Shown here piece after piece: positions 52,631 through 60,147 of a DNA stretch of 64,000 bases. The notes below the pieces were generated by a model. It had not been told where the DNA came from. It was given only the letters and a program-made list of their open reading frames with translations, and did not search any database. Made by a program: the position numbers and the translations under genes. This stretch comes from Bradyrhizobium sp. Ash2021. Lineage in GTDB: Bacteria; Pseudomonadota; Alphaproteobacteria; Rhizobiales; Xanthobacteraceae. Position 1 is the first letter of the stretch, and each line of letters begins with the position of its first letter. Location: assembly GCF_031202265.1 (NCBI RefSeq), contig NZ_CP100604.1, positions 4,446,501 to 4,510,500 on the forward strand. Reading direction: 5' to 3'.

Positions 52631-52911
52631 CTAGCGGAACTTTACCTGTCGGATCGAAAATGGCGCAAATTCAGCGCTTTGCAAGAACATCCTGGTCGCA
52701 CCGGTGCTGACCGGAACTTCCAAAATTCCGAGGATTCGGAAGCGGCCGGCACAGCAATTCGCGGTGACAACCAAAACGGTGCAGATCATCGCCGCACCGT
52801 CCGCGGTTGCTCTATCAGCGCCAATGTAACCCTCGCGCAACGACATTCATTGCCCAATTCTTCTATAAATGCTGCCTGTGGAGCATCAACGCAACCCGTC
52901 CGCAAAGGGCA

Positions 52912-52992
52912 TTGGTGGGCGTGAACCGCAAGTTCAACTTCGGTGGCCCGGTGGTCGCCAAGGATCAATCTGTAAGGATCAATTTGTACTGA
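52912..52992 (+). pseudogene. C-terminal relic of a beta-barrel porin-family gene
   Basis: The frame reads VNRKFNFGGPVVAKDQSV, which matches the C-terminal strand of the three barrel paralogues (RFNWGG or YQFAGPVVAKY), but with extra residues before the stop at 52990-52992. No upstream barrel sequence remains. A terminator like those of the intact paralogues follows directly. The relic appears to be what is left after a large deletion. Confidence 0.72.
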
Positions 52993-53009
52993 GTTTCCTT
53001 CCGAGCCAA

Positions 53010-53043
53010 ATCAAAAGCCCCGGCAACGTCCCGGGCTTTTTTG
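53010..53043 (+). terminator. Terminator of the former barrel gene
   Basis: AAAGCCCCGG and CCCGGGCTTT form a near-perfect stem with a five- or six-base loop, followed by TTTTTTG. The sequence is close to the terminators at 4877, 7243 and 8590. Confidence 0.75.
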
Positions 53044-53100
53044 TGCCCAAGAGACGACCCAGAATACGCGCCCATTGAAATGGAGACGTCAGCGGGCGGC

Positions 53101-53300
53101 TCAGCAACCGCGGCAGATGCCGTGCGGCTTGGCATTGACCATGGCGTCCTCGTCGCCGATCCCGTCGATATATTTTTTTGCTGTCGACGGTTGAGGCCTG
53201 CGGCCGTACAGGCGGTCGCGCCGCCGGGGCAGCAGTCTTGTCATAGCAAGCAAGCCTCGTGGCGGGATCCGCGATTGATCTGCCCGGTGGTCCAAGAACG
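53101..53300 (-). pseudogene. Frameshifted gene with DPATRLACYD motif and CRGC end
   Basis: One minus-strand frame carries SIADPATRLACYDKTAAPAARP, a motif known from a family of small secreted proteins. The next frame continues KKYIDGIGDEDAMVNAKPHGICRGC and a stop at 53101. The change of frame lies in a run of seven A (53169-53175 as T on the plus strand), and removing one base joins the two parts. The CRGC end recalls the gene at 49272. A start codon is not clear. It could also be a sequencing error. Confidence 0.55.
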
Positions 53301-53416
53301 TTGCGCGACCGTCGGACCGACCGGAGCGGGAAAGTCACGGGAGCGCGACGATCGTGGGACAGTCCGGCACGCGGGCGTGATAGTTTCGATCGGAGCCAGA
53401 CAGGAGGCATGAGCGG

Positions 53417-53701
53417 GTGCTTTTTCGTGGAGCAGAGACGCATGCGAGATCGGTTCTCAAAGCCGTCAGTTGGCGAACGCTGGGAACGCTCGACACATTC
53501 GCCATCAGCTGGTTCATGATCGGCAGGGTCGAGATCGCCGGCTCAATCGCCGGCCTCGAGGTCGTCACCAAGATCGCCTGGTATTACCTGCACGAGCGCG
53601 TCTGGGCCGACATTCAATGGGGCGGCGAAGGTGAATTGGTTTTCGGCCGGCGCGAACAGAAACAACGCCGGCCTCTCAAGCAGCGCCCGATCTCGGCTTA
53701 A
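53417..53701 (+). CDS. DUF2061-family membrane protein
   Basis: A 94-residue membrane protein. The sequence HARSVLKAVSWRTLGTLDTFAISWFMIGRVEIAGSIAGLEVVTKIAWYYLHERVWADIQWG is the DUF2061 pattern, with two hydrophobic helices and the ending WYYLHERVW. Function unknown. Start is GTG with AGGAGG nine bases upstream. It is followed by a short gap and the converging YodC-like gene. Confidence 0.82.
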   Translation: MLFRGAETHARSVLKAVSWRTLGTLDTFAISWFMIGRVEIAGSIAGLEVVTKIAWYYLHERVWADIQWGGEGELVFGRREQKQRRPLKQRPISA

Positions 53702-53712
53702 TCAGGTCCCGG

Positions 53713-54105
53713 TTAATGCGGTCCTATCGTCTTGTGGGCTGTTGGCGCGCTCCGCTTCCGCTTGGCGACAGTCACCGTCACGCCAGGGGCGCCGCACTTG
53801 GTAGCACTCTCGCCTTGTTCCGCCGGGACATTCATCGCGGAAACCATCTCATCGAGAACCAGTTTGTAATCGCCCGCAGTTTCGTCCGGAAGCGCTTCCG
53901 TTTTCCCTGCCGGGTTCTGTTGCAATCCGGCCGGCTCGATCGCCCTGTGGTCGAATCTCGCGCGTTCGAACTTGTCCCCTACGAACCAGGCGCAGAGCAC
54001 GCCGGTGATCTTGTTGTCGTCAAAAATATCCGTGTTGACGGTATCGACGGTCATGGTCGGGCCGCCGGATTTCAGCACAACGAGGTCGCCTGACTTGAAG
54101 GTCAT
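53713..54105 (-). CDS. YodC/DUF2158-family protein
   Basis: A 130-residue protein. The first 60 residues (FKSGDLVVLKSGGPTMTV, VLCAWFVGDKFERARFDHRAIE) match the DUF2158 (YodC-like) domain, a small beta-rich fold of unknown function. The rest is variable with Ala, Pro and Lys. GGGAG lies 13 bases before the ATG at 54105; upstream frame-open codons do not resemble the family. Next to an amidohydrolase gene on the same strand with a 95-base gap. Confidence 0.8.
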   Translation of the reverse strand: MTFKSGDLVVLKSGGPTMTVDTVNTDIFDDNKITGVLCAWFVGDKFERARFDHRAIEPAGLQQNPAGKTEALPDETAGDYKLVLDEMVSAMNVPAEQGESATKCGAPGVTVTVAKRKRSAPTAHKTIGPH

Positions 54106-54200
54106 CGGCAAAACTCCCAGCGGATTCGCGCGAATCGCGCACGAGTGCGCCGCAACAATAACAAATTGCCACGGCTTCGGCATCGCCGAAGCGGAGGCGC

Positions 54201-55442
54201 TCATCCCGCCAGCAGGCGGCGGCAGGCGTCGGTAAAAACCCGCGCACCGGTGACGATGTCGGCGTCGGCCGTGTTTTCGGTCCAGTGATGACTGATGCCG
54301 CCGATCGAGGGCACGAACAGCATGCCCGCCGGCATGATCGTGGCGAGCACCTGGGCATCATGGCCGGCGCCGCTGGGCATGCGGATGGACCTGCCGCCGG
54401 CAAAGGCGGCACTCGCAGCCTCGATGGTCTGCTGAATGACGCCATCCATCAGGGCTGGCGCGCCGGTACGAAGACGCTCCACGTTCACCCCGCAGCGGCC
54501 TTGCACGGTGACCTCGGCGGCCATGCTTTGCAATAATCCCTCCAGGCGCTCGATGACGGTTGGGTCGTCGTCGCGCATCTGGAACAGCATCTCGGCGCTG
54601 CCCGGGATAATGCTCGGCGCGCCCGGATCGAGCGTGATGCGGCCGGTGGTCCAAACCGTGCGCGGTCCGCAATGCGCGGGAAAGCGATCGTCGATGGCGA
54701 CGCAAAACCTCGCCAGCGCCACGCCGGCATCCCTGCGAACGGCCATGCGGGTGGTGCCGGCGTGATTTTGCTCGCTAGTAAAGCTGAACCGGTATTGCCA
54801 GATCCCGACGATGGAGGTGACGACACCGATCGCAAGCCGGCCGCTTTCGAGCGTCTCGCCTTGCTCGATATGCGCCTCCAAATAGCCGATGTGCCGCCCG
54901 CGTTCGGCCGTCACGCGCGCCCGGTCGGCAAGACCGACATCGCGCAGGGCGTCCCGCATGGTCCGGCCGCTGCTGCGGTCGCGCGCGCCGTCGATTTCGG
55001 CCTCGGTGACGCCGCCAACGTAGGACCTGCTGCCGAGGAAGCTTCCGAAATGTCCTTCCTCATCGCACCAGGCGGCGACTTCGACCGCGCCGCGTAACGT
55101 CGGATCGGGATTGATGACGCGGGCGGCCTCGAGGGCATAGACGACGCCGAGCGGCCCATCGAGCCAGCCCGCAAAATTCTGGCTTTCGAGATGCGAGCCC
55201 GCCAACAGTTTCGGCCCGGATTTCGTAGTGGTGCCGAGCACGTTGCCGATGCCATCGATATCGGCGGTGAGCCCGGCTTCGGGAAGCTTCCCGGCAAGCC
55301 ATTTGAGCGAGCGCATATGCGGTTCAGAGAAGGTCGGCTTGTGAGCGCCGGTCTTGTAGGCGCCGATGCCGCGGAGCGTGTTGAGATCCGCAAGCACCCG
55401 GACACCGTCGACTAGAGAACAATCGTCAGGCATGAAGCGCAA
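54201..55442 (-). CDS. M20-family Zn-dependent amidohydrolase (allantoate/carbamoyl-amino-acid hydrolase-like)
   Basis: A 413-residue metallopeptidase-like enzyme. Zinc-region motifs: LLAGSHLESQNFAGWLDGPLG (with His and the later Asp of LDG), WCDEEGHFGSFLGS, EAHIEQG, HAGTTRMAVRRDA, MPSGAGHDAQ and GGISHHWTEN. In the usual HxD motif the Asp next to the ligand His is replaced by Glu (HLES). The family hydrolyses allantoate, N-carbamoyl-amino acids or ureidoglycolate; the exact substrate cannot be fixed. It may recover nitrogen from purine or pyrimidine breakdown. Confidence 0.84.
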   Translation of the reverse strand: MRFMPDDCSLVDGVRVLADLNTLRGIGAYKTGAHKPTFSEPHMRSLKWLAGKLPEAGLTADIDGIGNVLGTTTKSGPKLLAGSHLESQNFAGWLDGPLGVVYALEAARVINPDPTLRGAVEVAAWCDEEGHFGSFLGSRSYVGGVTEAEIDGARDRSSGRTMRDALRDVGLADRARVTAERGRHIGYLEAHIEQGETLESGRLAIGVVTSIVGIWQYRFSFTSEQNHAGTTRMAVRRDAGVALARFCVAIDDRFPAHCGPRTVWTTGRITLDPGAPSIIPGSAEMLFQMRDDDPTVIERLEGLLQSMAAEVTVQGRCGVNVERLRTGAPALMDGVIQQTIEAASAAFAGGRSIRMPSGAGHDAQVLATIMPAGMLFVPSIGGISHHWTENTADADIVTGARVFTDACRRLLAG

Positions 55443-55840
55443 CCTCGCAAAAGTTCAAGCACGCCGTTTGAACAGCTCTTAACGTCGATCGGGCAATGTC
55501 TCTAACATTGGATGAACATGTTTTAACGACAGCGCGTCAAAGAGTCTCATGGAATCAGGATACTAGGATATCATGGTGGGCCGAGCGCCGCTGTGGCGCG
55601 CGGGGAGTGCTGGACGTGGTCGGGCTCGGTTGATGATGTGTGTGCGTCGTGCTGGCCGCCCTGTTGCTGGCCGCCGCATCAGCCGACGCCAAGCGCGTGG
55701 CTTGGTCGGAATGAGCAAATACAAGAATATCGCCGCAGGGGGTTCGTAACTGGAGCCGCGAAACGGCCCGCCGGTTCACGCCCGGGACACTGAAGCGGTT
55801 GCCCCAATGGTGCACCTCAAGCGAGGAGCGAGAGGCCGCT
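55443..55840. other. Gene-free stretch upstream of the amidohydrolase
   Basis: These 398 bases hold no convincing gene. A signal-peptide-like frame (LAALLLAAASADAKRVAWSE) is read near 55650 but stops at once. The amidohydrolase promoter must lie at the left end. Confidence 0.45.
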
Positions 55841-56338
55841 TTATCGCTCACGGCCGCTGCGTTCGCAATCGCCGACCCTCTGCGCTACGACGGTTTCTTT
55901 CGTCGATATCTTTCCAATGGTACCCTGATTGATCTCTGTATAAGCGCTGTCATTCTTCACATCGATCTGGGTCTCGATCGGTACACCACTTTCACAGGCT
56001 CTCTGGAAAACATAACCACCGTCTGTCTTCCGAACGTTTTTGGTTTTGCAGGCTCCAAAGTGGGACGGTGTGAATTCCGCTTTCAGCGCGGAGGTTGGAT
56101 CGACACAGCGAGTCATTTCTCGGTCGATTGACAATCCGCTGGTGGGCAGCCGATTGGTCGGCTTGCCGTCAGTCTCCAACGTCCTTTCAAATTTCCACAG
56201 CCCACTCCGAAAAGTTGGACCGTCATACGCCAGACATGCCGGCATGGCCGCAAACAGCGCGATTGCAGCCGTGGCTGCTAGCATTCCTGGGCGTCGTACC
56301 GAGTTAGACTTATCCTCCCAGCGTGCCAGTTCGGTCAT
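55841..56338 (-). CDS. DUF3617-family secreted protein
   Basis: A 165-residue exported protein. After an N-terminal extension and a hydrophobic segment (about 21-40) follow GLWKFERTLETDG, the start of a DUF3617-like domain, and four cysteines (TRCVDPTSALKAEF, FGACKTK, QRACESG, GDCERS) that probably form two disulfides. GGAG lies close to ATG 56338. Another ATG inside the signal region (56284) is possible. Function unknown. Confidence 0.77.
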   Translation of the reverse strand: MTELARWEDKSNSVRRPGMLAATAAIALFAAMPACLAYDGPTFRSGLWKFERTLETDGKPTNRLPTSGLSIDREMTRCVDPTSALKAEFTPSHFGACKTKNVRKTDGGYVFQRACESGVPIETQIDVKNDSAYTEINQGTIGKISTKETVVAQRVGDCERSGRER

Positions 56339-56370
56339 TGCGCTCTCCATATCGAAAGCCCCAACAACGT

Positions 56371-56581
56371 CTAGGTAATGCCCGCACTCGGATCATCAAG
56401 CTTGATAATTCCGCCGTCGGCGCCGCGGCGGCCCGCTAGCCTGACAGGTAAACTTTGGCTCCAGATCGGGCAGCCGCACGTGGTGGGGCCAGCGATCGGC
56501 CGAGACCGCGACAGAATGGCCGCCGCGATAGTTGACACAATATAGCAGCAGTCGTCTTTTTCTGGCGCTGCACGGAAGCAA
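56371..56581 (-). pseudogene. Frameshifted small zinc-ribbon-like gene
   Basis: The first part reads LLLYCVNYRGGHSVAVSADRWPHHVRLPDLEPKFTCQASG, the second, one base out of phase, GRRGADGGIIKLDD. In the rhizobial family I recall, the pattern is YCxxYxCxH..ADRWPDxVRLSDIEPxFVCxxCGxRGAD. Two of the four expected cysteines remain. The frame changes near 56424. A degenerate relative is at 58954. Confidence 0.65.
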
Positions 56582-56714
56582 TTTTGCCAGGAATCGCGCT
56601 CAGTCTGAATACGCCATTCCGGAAATGAACTCGTGCCTGTTAAGGCCAAGGGCGGCGGCGGGATCAGAGGGTGGCAAGCGCTCGAAGCACAACAGACTTG
56701 GAGAGACCATCAAG

Positions 56715-56942
56715 ATGCGTATCAACGAAGAGGCCGTTAGCTTTTCTGCATTCTCGCTGACGAAGATTCTGGTTGGCGAGTTGTTGCGGAAAGGAATTTT
56801 AGATCGGGAAGAACTCATTTGGGCGATCCGCAAAGAAATAGAGGAGCAGCGGACGATCGCAGCGCCGACAAATCAAGATGCGGCAACGTTGCTGGCGGTG
56901 TATTGCGACGAAATCCAACCGAGTGAGCACCCGGACGACTAA
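56715..56942 (+). CDS. Small hypothetical protein
   Basis: A 75-residue protein: an amphipathic helical region (FSLTKILVGELLRKGILDREELIWAIRKEIEEQR) and an acidic C-terminus. Similar proteins occur in Bradyrhizobium, without known role. GGAGAG lies 11 bases before the ATG. A 25-residue frame with a perfect ribosome site follows 16 bases later. Confidence 0.6.
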   Translation: MRINEEAVSFSAFSLTKILVGELLRKGILDREELIWAIRKEIEEQRTIAAPTNQDAATLLAVYCDEIQPSEHPDD

Positions 56943-56958
56943 GAAGGAGGCCAAAGAA

Positions 56959-57036
56959 ATGGCCCCAGCGCACCAACCGCTGCAACGCACGACGCCGCTC
57001 AAGCGGAGTATGGTGGCTTGGCGGCGTTGGATTTAG
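56959..57036 (+). CDS. Very small basic peptide gene
   Basis: The 25-residue frame MAPAHQPLQRTTPLKRSMVAW... ends in RRWI. AAGGAGG lies eight bases before its ATG, as strong a site as any in the window, and the start is 16 bases after the preceding gene. It is basic, with Trp at the end. It may be a real small peptide or the beginning of a gene cut short. Confidence 0.4.
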   Translation: MAPAHQPLQRTTPLKRSMVAWRRWI

Positions 57037-57277
57037 CCCCGGACAGTGAAATTTCCAGGCAAGGATATGTCAGCACAATCCGTGCCAAGGCTCGATGACG
57101 ACTACGTCACGATCTGGTAGGCCTTGGTGACCTCTCGGCGCGGCGTGGCAGGGCCGAGGTCTAGTTCAGCGCCCGCAGCATTGCGACTGCTCAGGGCACG
57201 TTCACCGCCGGCAGCGGCCGGGTAGGCAGCGGTTTGAACTGATACTGATGCCCGCGAACCATCGCGGAGAGCGCAGC
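57037..57277. other. Gene-free stretch left of the IS630 element
   Basis: No gene or repeat stands out in these 240 bases; the TA target site follows at 57278. Confidence 0.45.
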
Positions 57278-57279
57278 TA

Positions 57280-58439
57280 GTGTTCTGTCACTGACATTTG
57301 AATCCCAACTTGTCGCGAACATGATTCACTCGCGGCATGGGAAATGACTTGATTGTACTTGATCGCAAGGCTCGCAGGGAACTGGAGCAACTGCTCACCG
57401 ATGGAAACACGGCTCAGAAGATCGCCAAGCGAGCGAGGATCGTGCTGATGACGGCGGACGGTCATGGCGTCGTGGCGATTATGCGTGAGGTCGGGGTTTC
57501 GAAGACCACCGTCTGGCGCTGGCAGGACTATTTTGCCGAGGCCGGCGTCGATGGTCTGATCAAAGGCCGCTCCAAGCCGCCTGGCCGAAAGCCGCTCAGC
57601 GCTGCCATGAAGCTCAAGGTCGTCGAGAAGACCGTGAAGGAGCGTCCCGCCAATGCCACGCACTGGAGCGTGCGGTCGATGGCGGAAGAAATGGGCATCA
57701 GCCACACGAGCGTGCAGCGCATCTGGGCCGAACACGGCCTCAAGCCGCATCTCGTGCGCAGCTTCAAGATCTCCAACGATCCCGACTTCGTCGCGAAGGT
57801 CGAGGACATCGTCGGCCTTTACGTCGATCCGCCGGAGAAGGCGCTGGTGCTTTCCGTCGATGAGAAGAGCCAAATCCAGGCACTCGACCGCACGCAGCCG
57901 GGTTTGCCCTTGAAAAAGGGCCGTGCCGGCACGATGACCCATGATTACAAGCGCAACGGCACCACAACACTCTTCGCCGCGCTCGATGTGGCGGCCGGTA
58001 CCGTCATCGGCGAATGTCTGGCACGCCATCGGGCAGACGAGTTCCTGTCGTTTCTGAAAACAATCGACCGCGAGACGCCCGCACATCTCGATCTGCATCT
58101 GATCCTCGACAACTACGCCACCCACAAGACGCCGGCCGTGAAGCGCTGGTTGGCGCGACACAAACGCTTCACACTGCACTTCACGCCGACATCCTGTTCC
58201 TGGCTCAACCTCGTCGAGCGGCTCTTCGCCGAAATCACTCGCCAGCGCATCCGGCGAGGAACCTTCAACGACGTCACCGAACTCAAGACCGCGATTGACG
58301 AGTGGATCGAGCATCGAAACCAAAACCCAAAGCCCTTCAAGTGGACCGCCAGCGCCAAATCCATCCTCGCAAAGCACCGCCGAGCCAAAAAAGCGCTCGC
58401 CATCGCAAAAGCGGGATGCAAATGAATGAGTCAGAACAC
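57280..58439 (+). mobile_element. Complete IS630-family insertion sequence
   Basis: A 1,160-base element. The left end reads GTGTTCTGTCACTGACATTTG and the right end, read inwards, GTGTTCTGACTCATTCATTTG, terminal inverted repeats with about 15 of 21 agreeing. Both ends are flanked by TA (57278-57279 and 58440-58441), the target duplication of IS630/Tc1. One intact transposase gene fills it. Confidence 0.88.
57337..58425 (+). CDS. IS630-family DDE transposase
   Basis: A 362-residue transposase. An N-terminal HTH (VAIMREVGVSKTTVWRWQDYFAEAGVDGL) is followed by the DDE domain: first Asp in LVLSVDEKSQIQALDRTQPG, second in LDLHLILDNYATHKT, and Glu in SWLNLVERLFAEITRQRIRRG. Intact from ATG to stop within the element. 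Confidence 0.92.
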   Translation: MGNDLIVLDRKARRELEQLLTDGNTAQKIAKRARIVLMTADGHGVVAIMREVGVSKTTVWRWQDYFAEAGVDGLIKGRSKPPGRKPLSAAMKLKVVEKTVKERPANATHWSVRSMAEEMGISHTSVQRIWAEHGLKPHLVRSFKISNDPDFVAKVEDIVGLYVDPPEKALVLSVDEKSQIQALDRTQPGLPLKKGRAGTMTHDYKRNGTTTLFAALDVAAGTVIGECLARHRADEFLSFLKTIDRETPAHLDLHLILDNYATHKTPAVKRWLARHKRFTLHFTPTSCSWLNLVERLFAEITRQRIRRGTFNDVTELKTAIDEWIEHRNQNPKPFKWTASAKSILAKHRRAKKALAIAKAGCK

Positions 58440-58508
58440 TAGAAATACGAATACAAGCGCGATGGTTCGCATGTCTAAAAATAAAATGCGCATATTGTAT
58501 CAGGACCA

Positions 58509-58700
58509 TCAAGCACGGTGGTGAGTCGACAAAAGCGCGGATGATCTATCCAACTCACCGCCTGCGGCAACGTATCGCAACCAGCGACTGCTGAAGAATT
58601 GCCTTAGCCATCTGCTGAGATCGTCTGAACGCCTGAACTCAGCGGATCGCAAAGTCTGGGCGACATCCTCGAAATGAAGCTTTTCTTGCTCGGGCTTCAT
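58509..58700 (-). CDS. Small hypothetical protein, second of a coupled pair
   Basis: A 63-residue protein, basic and rich in Arg and Leu: KLHFEDVAQTLRSAEFRRSDDLSRWLRQFFSSRWLRYVA. Short proteins of this kind are found in rhizobia. Its ATG overlaps the stop of a 31-residue frame (ATGA). No domain recognised. Confidence 0.5.
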   Translation of the reverse strand: MKPEQEKLHFEDVAQTLRSAEFRRSDDLSRWLRQFFSSRWLRYVAAGGELDRSSALLSTHHRA

Positions 58701-58792
58701 GACATCGCCTCGCGGTGAAGCCGGACCTTGCGCATCTCATCCAAAAGCATGCGGCAAAATTCGCGGTATAGAAGGTTGATGATTTCCCGCAT
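58697..58792 (-). CDS. Very small hypothetical protein, first of a coupled pair
   Basis: A 31-residue frame (MREIINLLYREFCRMLLDEM...) that overlaps the next gene by four bases. Amphipathic helix with basic residues. CAGGTC stands before the ATG. The overlap makes it likely to be translated. Confidence 0.45.
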   Translation of the reverse strand: MREIINLLYREFCRMLLDEMRKVRLHREAMS

Positions 58793-58953
58793 GACCTGAC
58801 CCCGTTGTTAAGTCACGGAGGCATCTTGGGCCGTTACGGTTGCAGAATTTCTTCGCCGAAGCATGAAAATGGTTTCGCAGCCCGATCCCTGTGTTTCGTC
58901 GGCAGGCGGCCACGAAACGGCTTCACGGGATTGCGAGGTACGGGCTGGAATTT

Positions 58954-59190
58954 CTATCCGCCCGTTCCCATGGCGGCTGGCTCAAAAAACGGCCGGACGT
59001 CGGCGCCGCGGCGGCGCCAGGCTTTGTAGGAAAACCGCGGCTCCAGATCTGACCGCCGGATATCGTCGGACCATTGATCAGAGTTGATGACGACCGAACG
59101 GGCAAAGCGGTAGTCGCCGCAGTAGACCAGCAGCCGGCGAGGGCCCGAGGACCGCATCCCGCCGAGTGTGATTTTCTGTTGGCGATCCAT
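58954..59190 (-). CDS. Degenerate zinc-ribbon-like small protein
   Basis: A 78-residue protein with LLVYCGDYRFARSVVINSDQWSDDIRRSDLEPRFSYKAWRRRGADVRPFF, homologous to the frameshifted gene at 56371. Of the family's four cysteines only the first remains (YCGDYR); the others are replaced (RFA, SYK-A). The reading frame is open, so it may be a non-metal derivative or a gene in decay. Located next to tRNA-Glu. Confidence 0.55.
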   Translation of the reverse strand: MDRQQKITLGGMRSSGPRRLLVYCGDYRFARSVVINSDQWSDDIRRSDLEPRFSYKAWRRRGADVRPFFEPAAMGTGG

Positions 59191-59266
59191 GGTCGCAGTC
59201 CACACGCCTAAATTGGACATATGCTGGACATCAAGGATCTTCGCGGAGTTAAGCCATTGAAACATA

Positions 59267-59341
59267 TGGCGCTCCCTAGCGGAATCGAACCGCTCTCTCC
59301 ACCGTGAAAGGGTGGCGTCCTAACCGATAGACGAAGGGAGC
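59267..59341 (-). tRNA. tRNA-Glu (TTC)
   Basis: On the minus strand: acceptor GCTCCCT pairs with AGGGAGC; D arm with GGTTAGGAC; anticodon arm CCACC-CTTTCAC-GGTGG with anticodon TTC; T arm GCGGTTCGATTCCGC. A discriminator G and CCA at 59267-59269 follow, so CCA is encoded. It reads GAA/GAG codons. No attachment-site repeat is obvious within a few kb. Confidence 0.96.
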
Positions 59342-59576
59342 AAAAAACAACTGGCAAATCAGTGCTTTACGCGCTTGGCTTGCCGTGTTGGTCCCGGCCG
59401 CGACGAAGGATCAAGGCGGGACGGGCGAACGTATAGTGGCGTTTGGCCGGGCGGGCAAGCCGCCCGAAAAGGCCTTTTGCGGGCCATTCGGGATCGTGTC
59501 GGAGGCCCGGCGCCCGCCGAAAGCGTCGGCCAGTTCGCAACGCTTTTTAAAGCCGCAAGGCGTAAGGAATGCCGCC

Positions 59577-59834
59577 ATGGCGATCGGAACCAAAAAGCGC
59601 GAGGCGCGCAAATCACTGCGTCAATCCGGCTGGATCACGCTCGAAGGCGGCTTCGCGGCACGCCCATGCGTGGTGCAGGACATGTCGACGACGGGCGCGA
59701 AGGTCACGATCGACGATCCCAACACGTTGCCCGCCAAATTGCGGCTGGCATTTTCGCGCGACGCCCGGACCGGGCGAAACTGCGAAGTGGTCTGGCGCCG
59801 CGGCAAATCGGTGGGCGTCAAGTTCGTCCGCTAG
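59577..59834 (+). CDS. PilZ-domain protein
   Basis: An 85-residue single-domain PilZ-like protein: KKREARKSLRQSGWITLEGG, VQDMSTTGAKVTIDDPNTLP, CEVVWRRGKSVGVKFV. PilZ domains usually bind c-di-GMP through RxxxR and DxSxxG; here RKSLRQ and DMSTTG correspond well. AAGGAA is nine bases before the ATG. It could be an effector of the signalling enzyme at the window's left end, but nothing else links them. Confidence 0.78.
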   Translation: MAIGTKKREARKSLRQSGWITLEGGFAARPCVVQDMSTTGAKVTIDDPNTLPAKLRLAFSRDARTGRNCEVVWRRGKSVGVKFVR

Positions 59835-59865
59835 CGCCCGTCGGCGCCGCGCGGTAAAAGGCGCG

Positions 59866-60117
59866 ATGCGAAAAACCCTGCTGATCATCATCGTCGCCGG
59901 ATGGCCGGCCTTCGCGTTGGCTCAGCAACATGGCCACGAGAAGTCCGGCCAAGCTCCGACCTCGGGCAAGCCGATTGCGCTCAACAAGGGAGCCGCCCGC
60001 AGCAATACGTGCGCCGAATATGGTGCGGGCTTCGTCAAGGCCGAGGGCTCCGACACCTGCGTGAAGATCGGCGGGTACGTCAGCAGCGGGGCCAGTGCCT
60101 ATATGGGCGCGCGCTGA
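59866..60117 (+). CDS. Small secreted protein with porin N-terminal signature
   Basis: An 83-residue protein with a signal peptide (1-19, ending in ALA). The mature part ends NTCAEYGAGFVKAEGSDTCVKIGGYVSSGASAYMGAR, which matches the start of rhizobial porins (CxxYGxGFxxxPGTDTCxxxGGxV), including the two cysteines, but stops before the barrel. AAAGG is six bases before the ATG. It may be a truncated porin or a real small protein; see findings. Confidence 0.66.
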   Translation: MRKTLLIIIVAGWPAFALAQQHGHEKSGQAPTSGKPIALNKGAARSNTCAEYGAGFVKAEGSDTCVKIGGYVSSGASAYMGAR

Positions 60118-60147
60118 GCAACGCTGCTGTTTTGTTTGACGCGTCCT

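Larger units (their letters stand above)
52631..53100. other. Gene-poor stretch with a porin relic
   Basis: The promoter of prsW must lie near 52640. Apart from the C-terminal porin relic and its terminator (52912-53043) there is no convincing gene here. Confidence 0.5.

Noticed and set aside
55593..55793. A 66-codon plus-strand frame with many Cys, Trp and Pro
   Set aside because: Composition is unlike a real protein, no ribosome site, no conserved pattern.
59267..59341. tRNA-Glu as integration site of a genomic island
   Set aside because: No integrase gene and no duplicate of the tRNA 3' end was found in the window.
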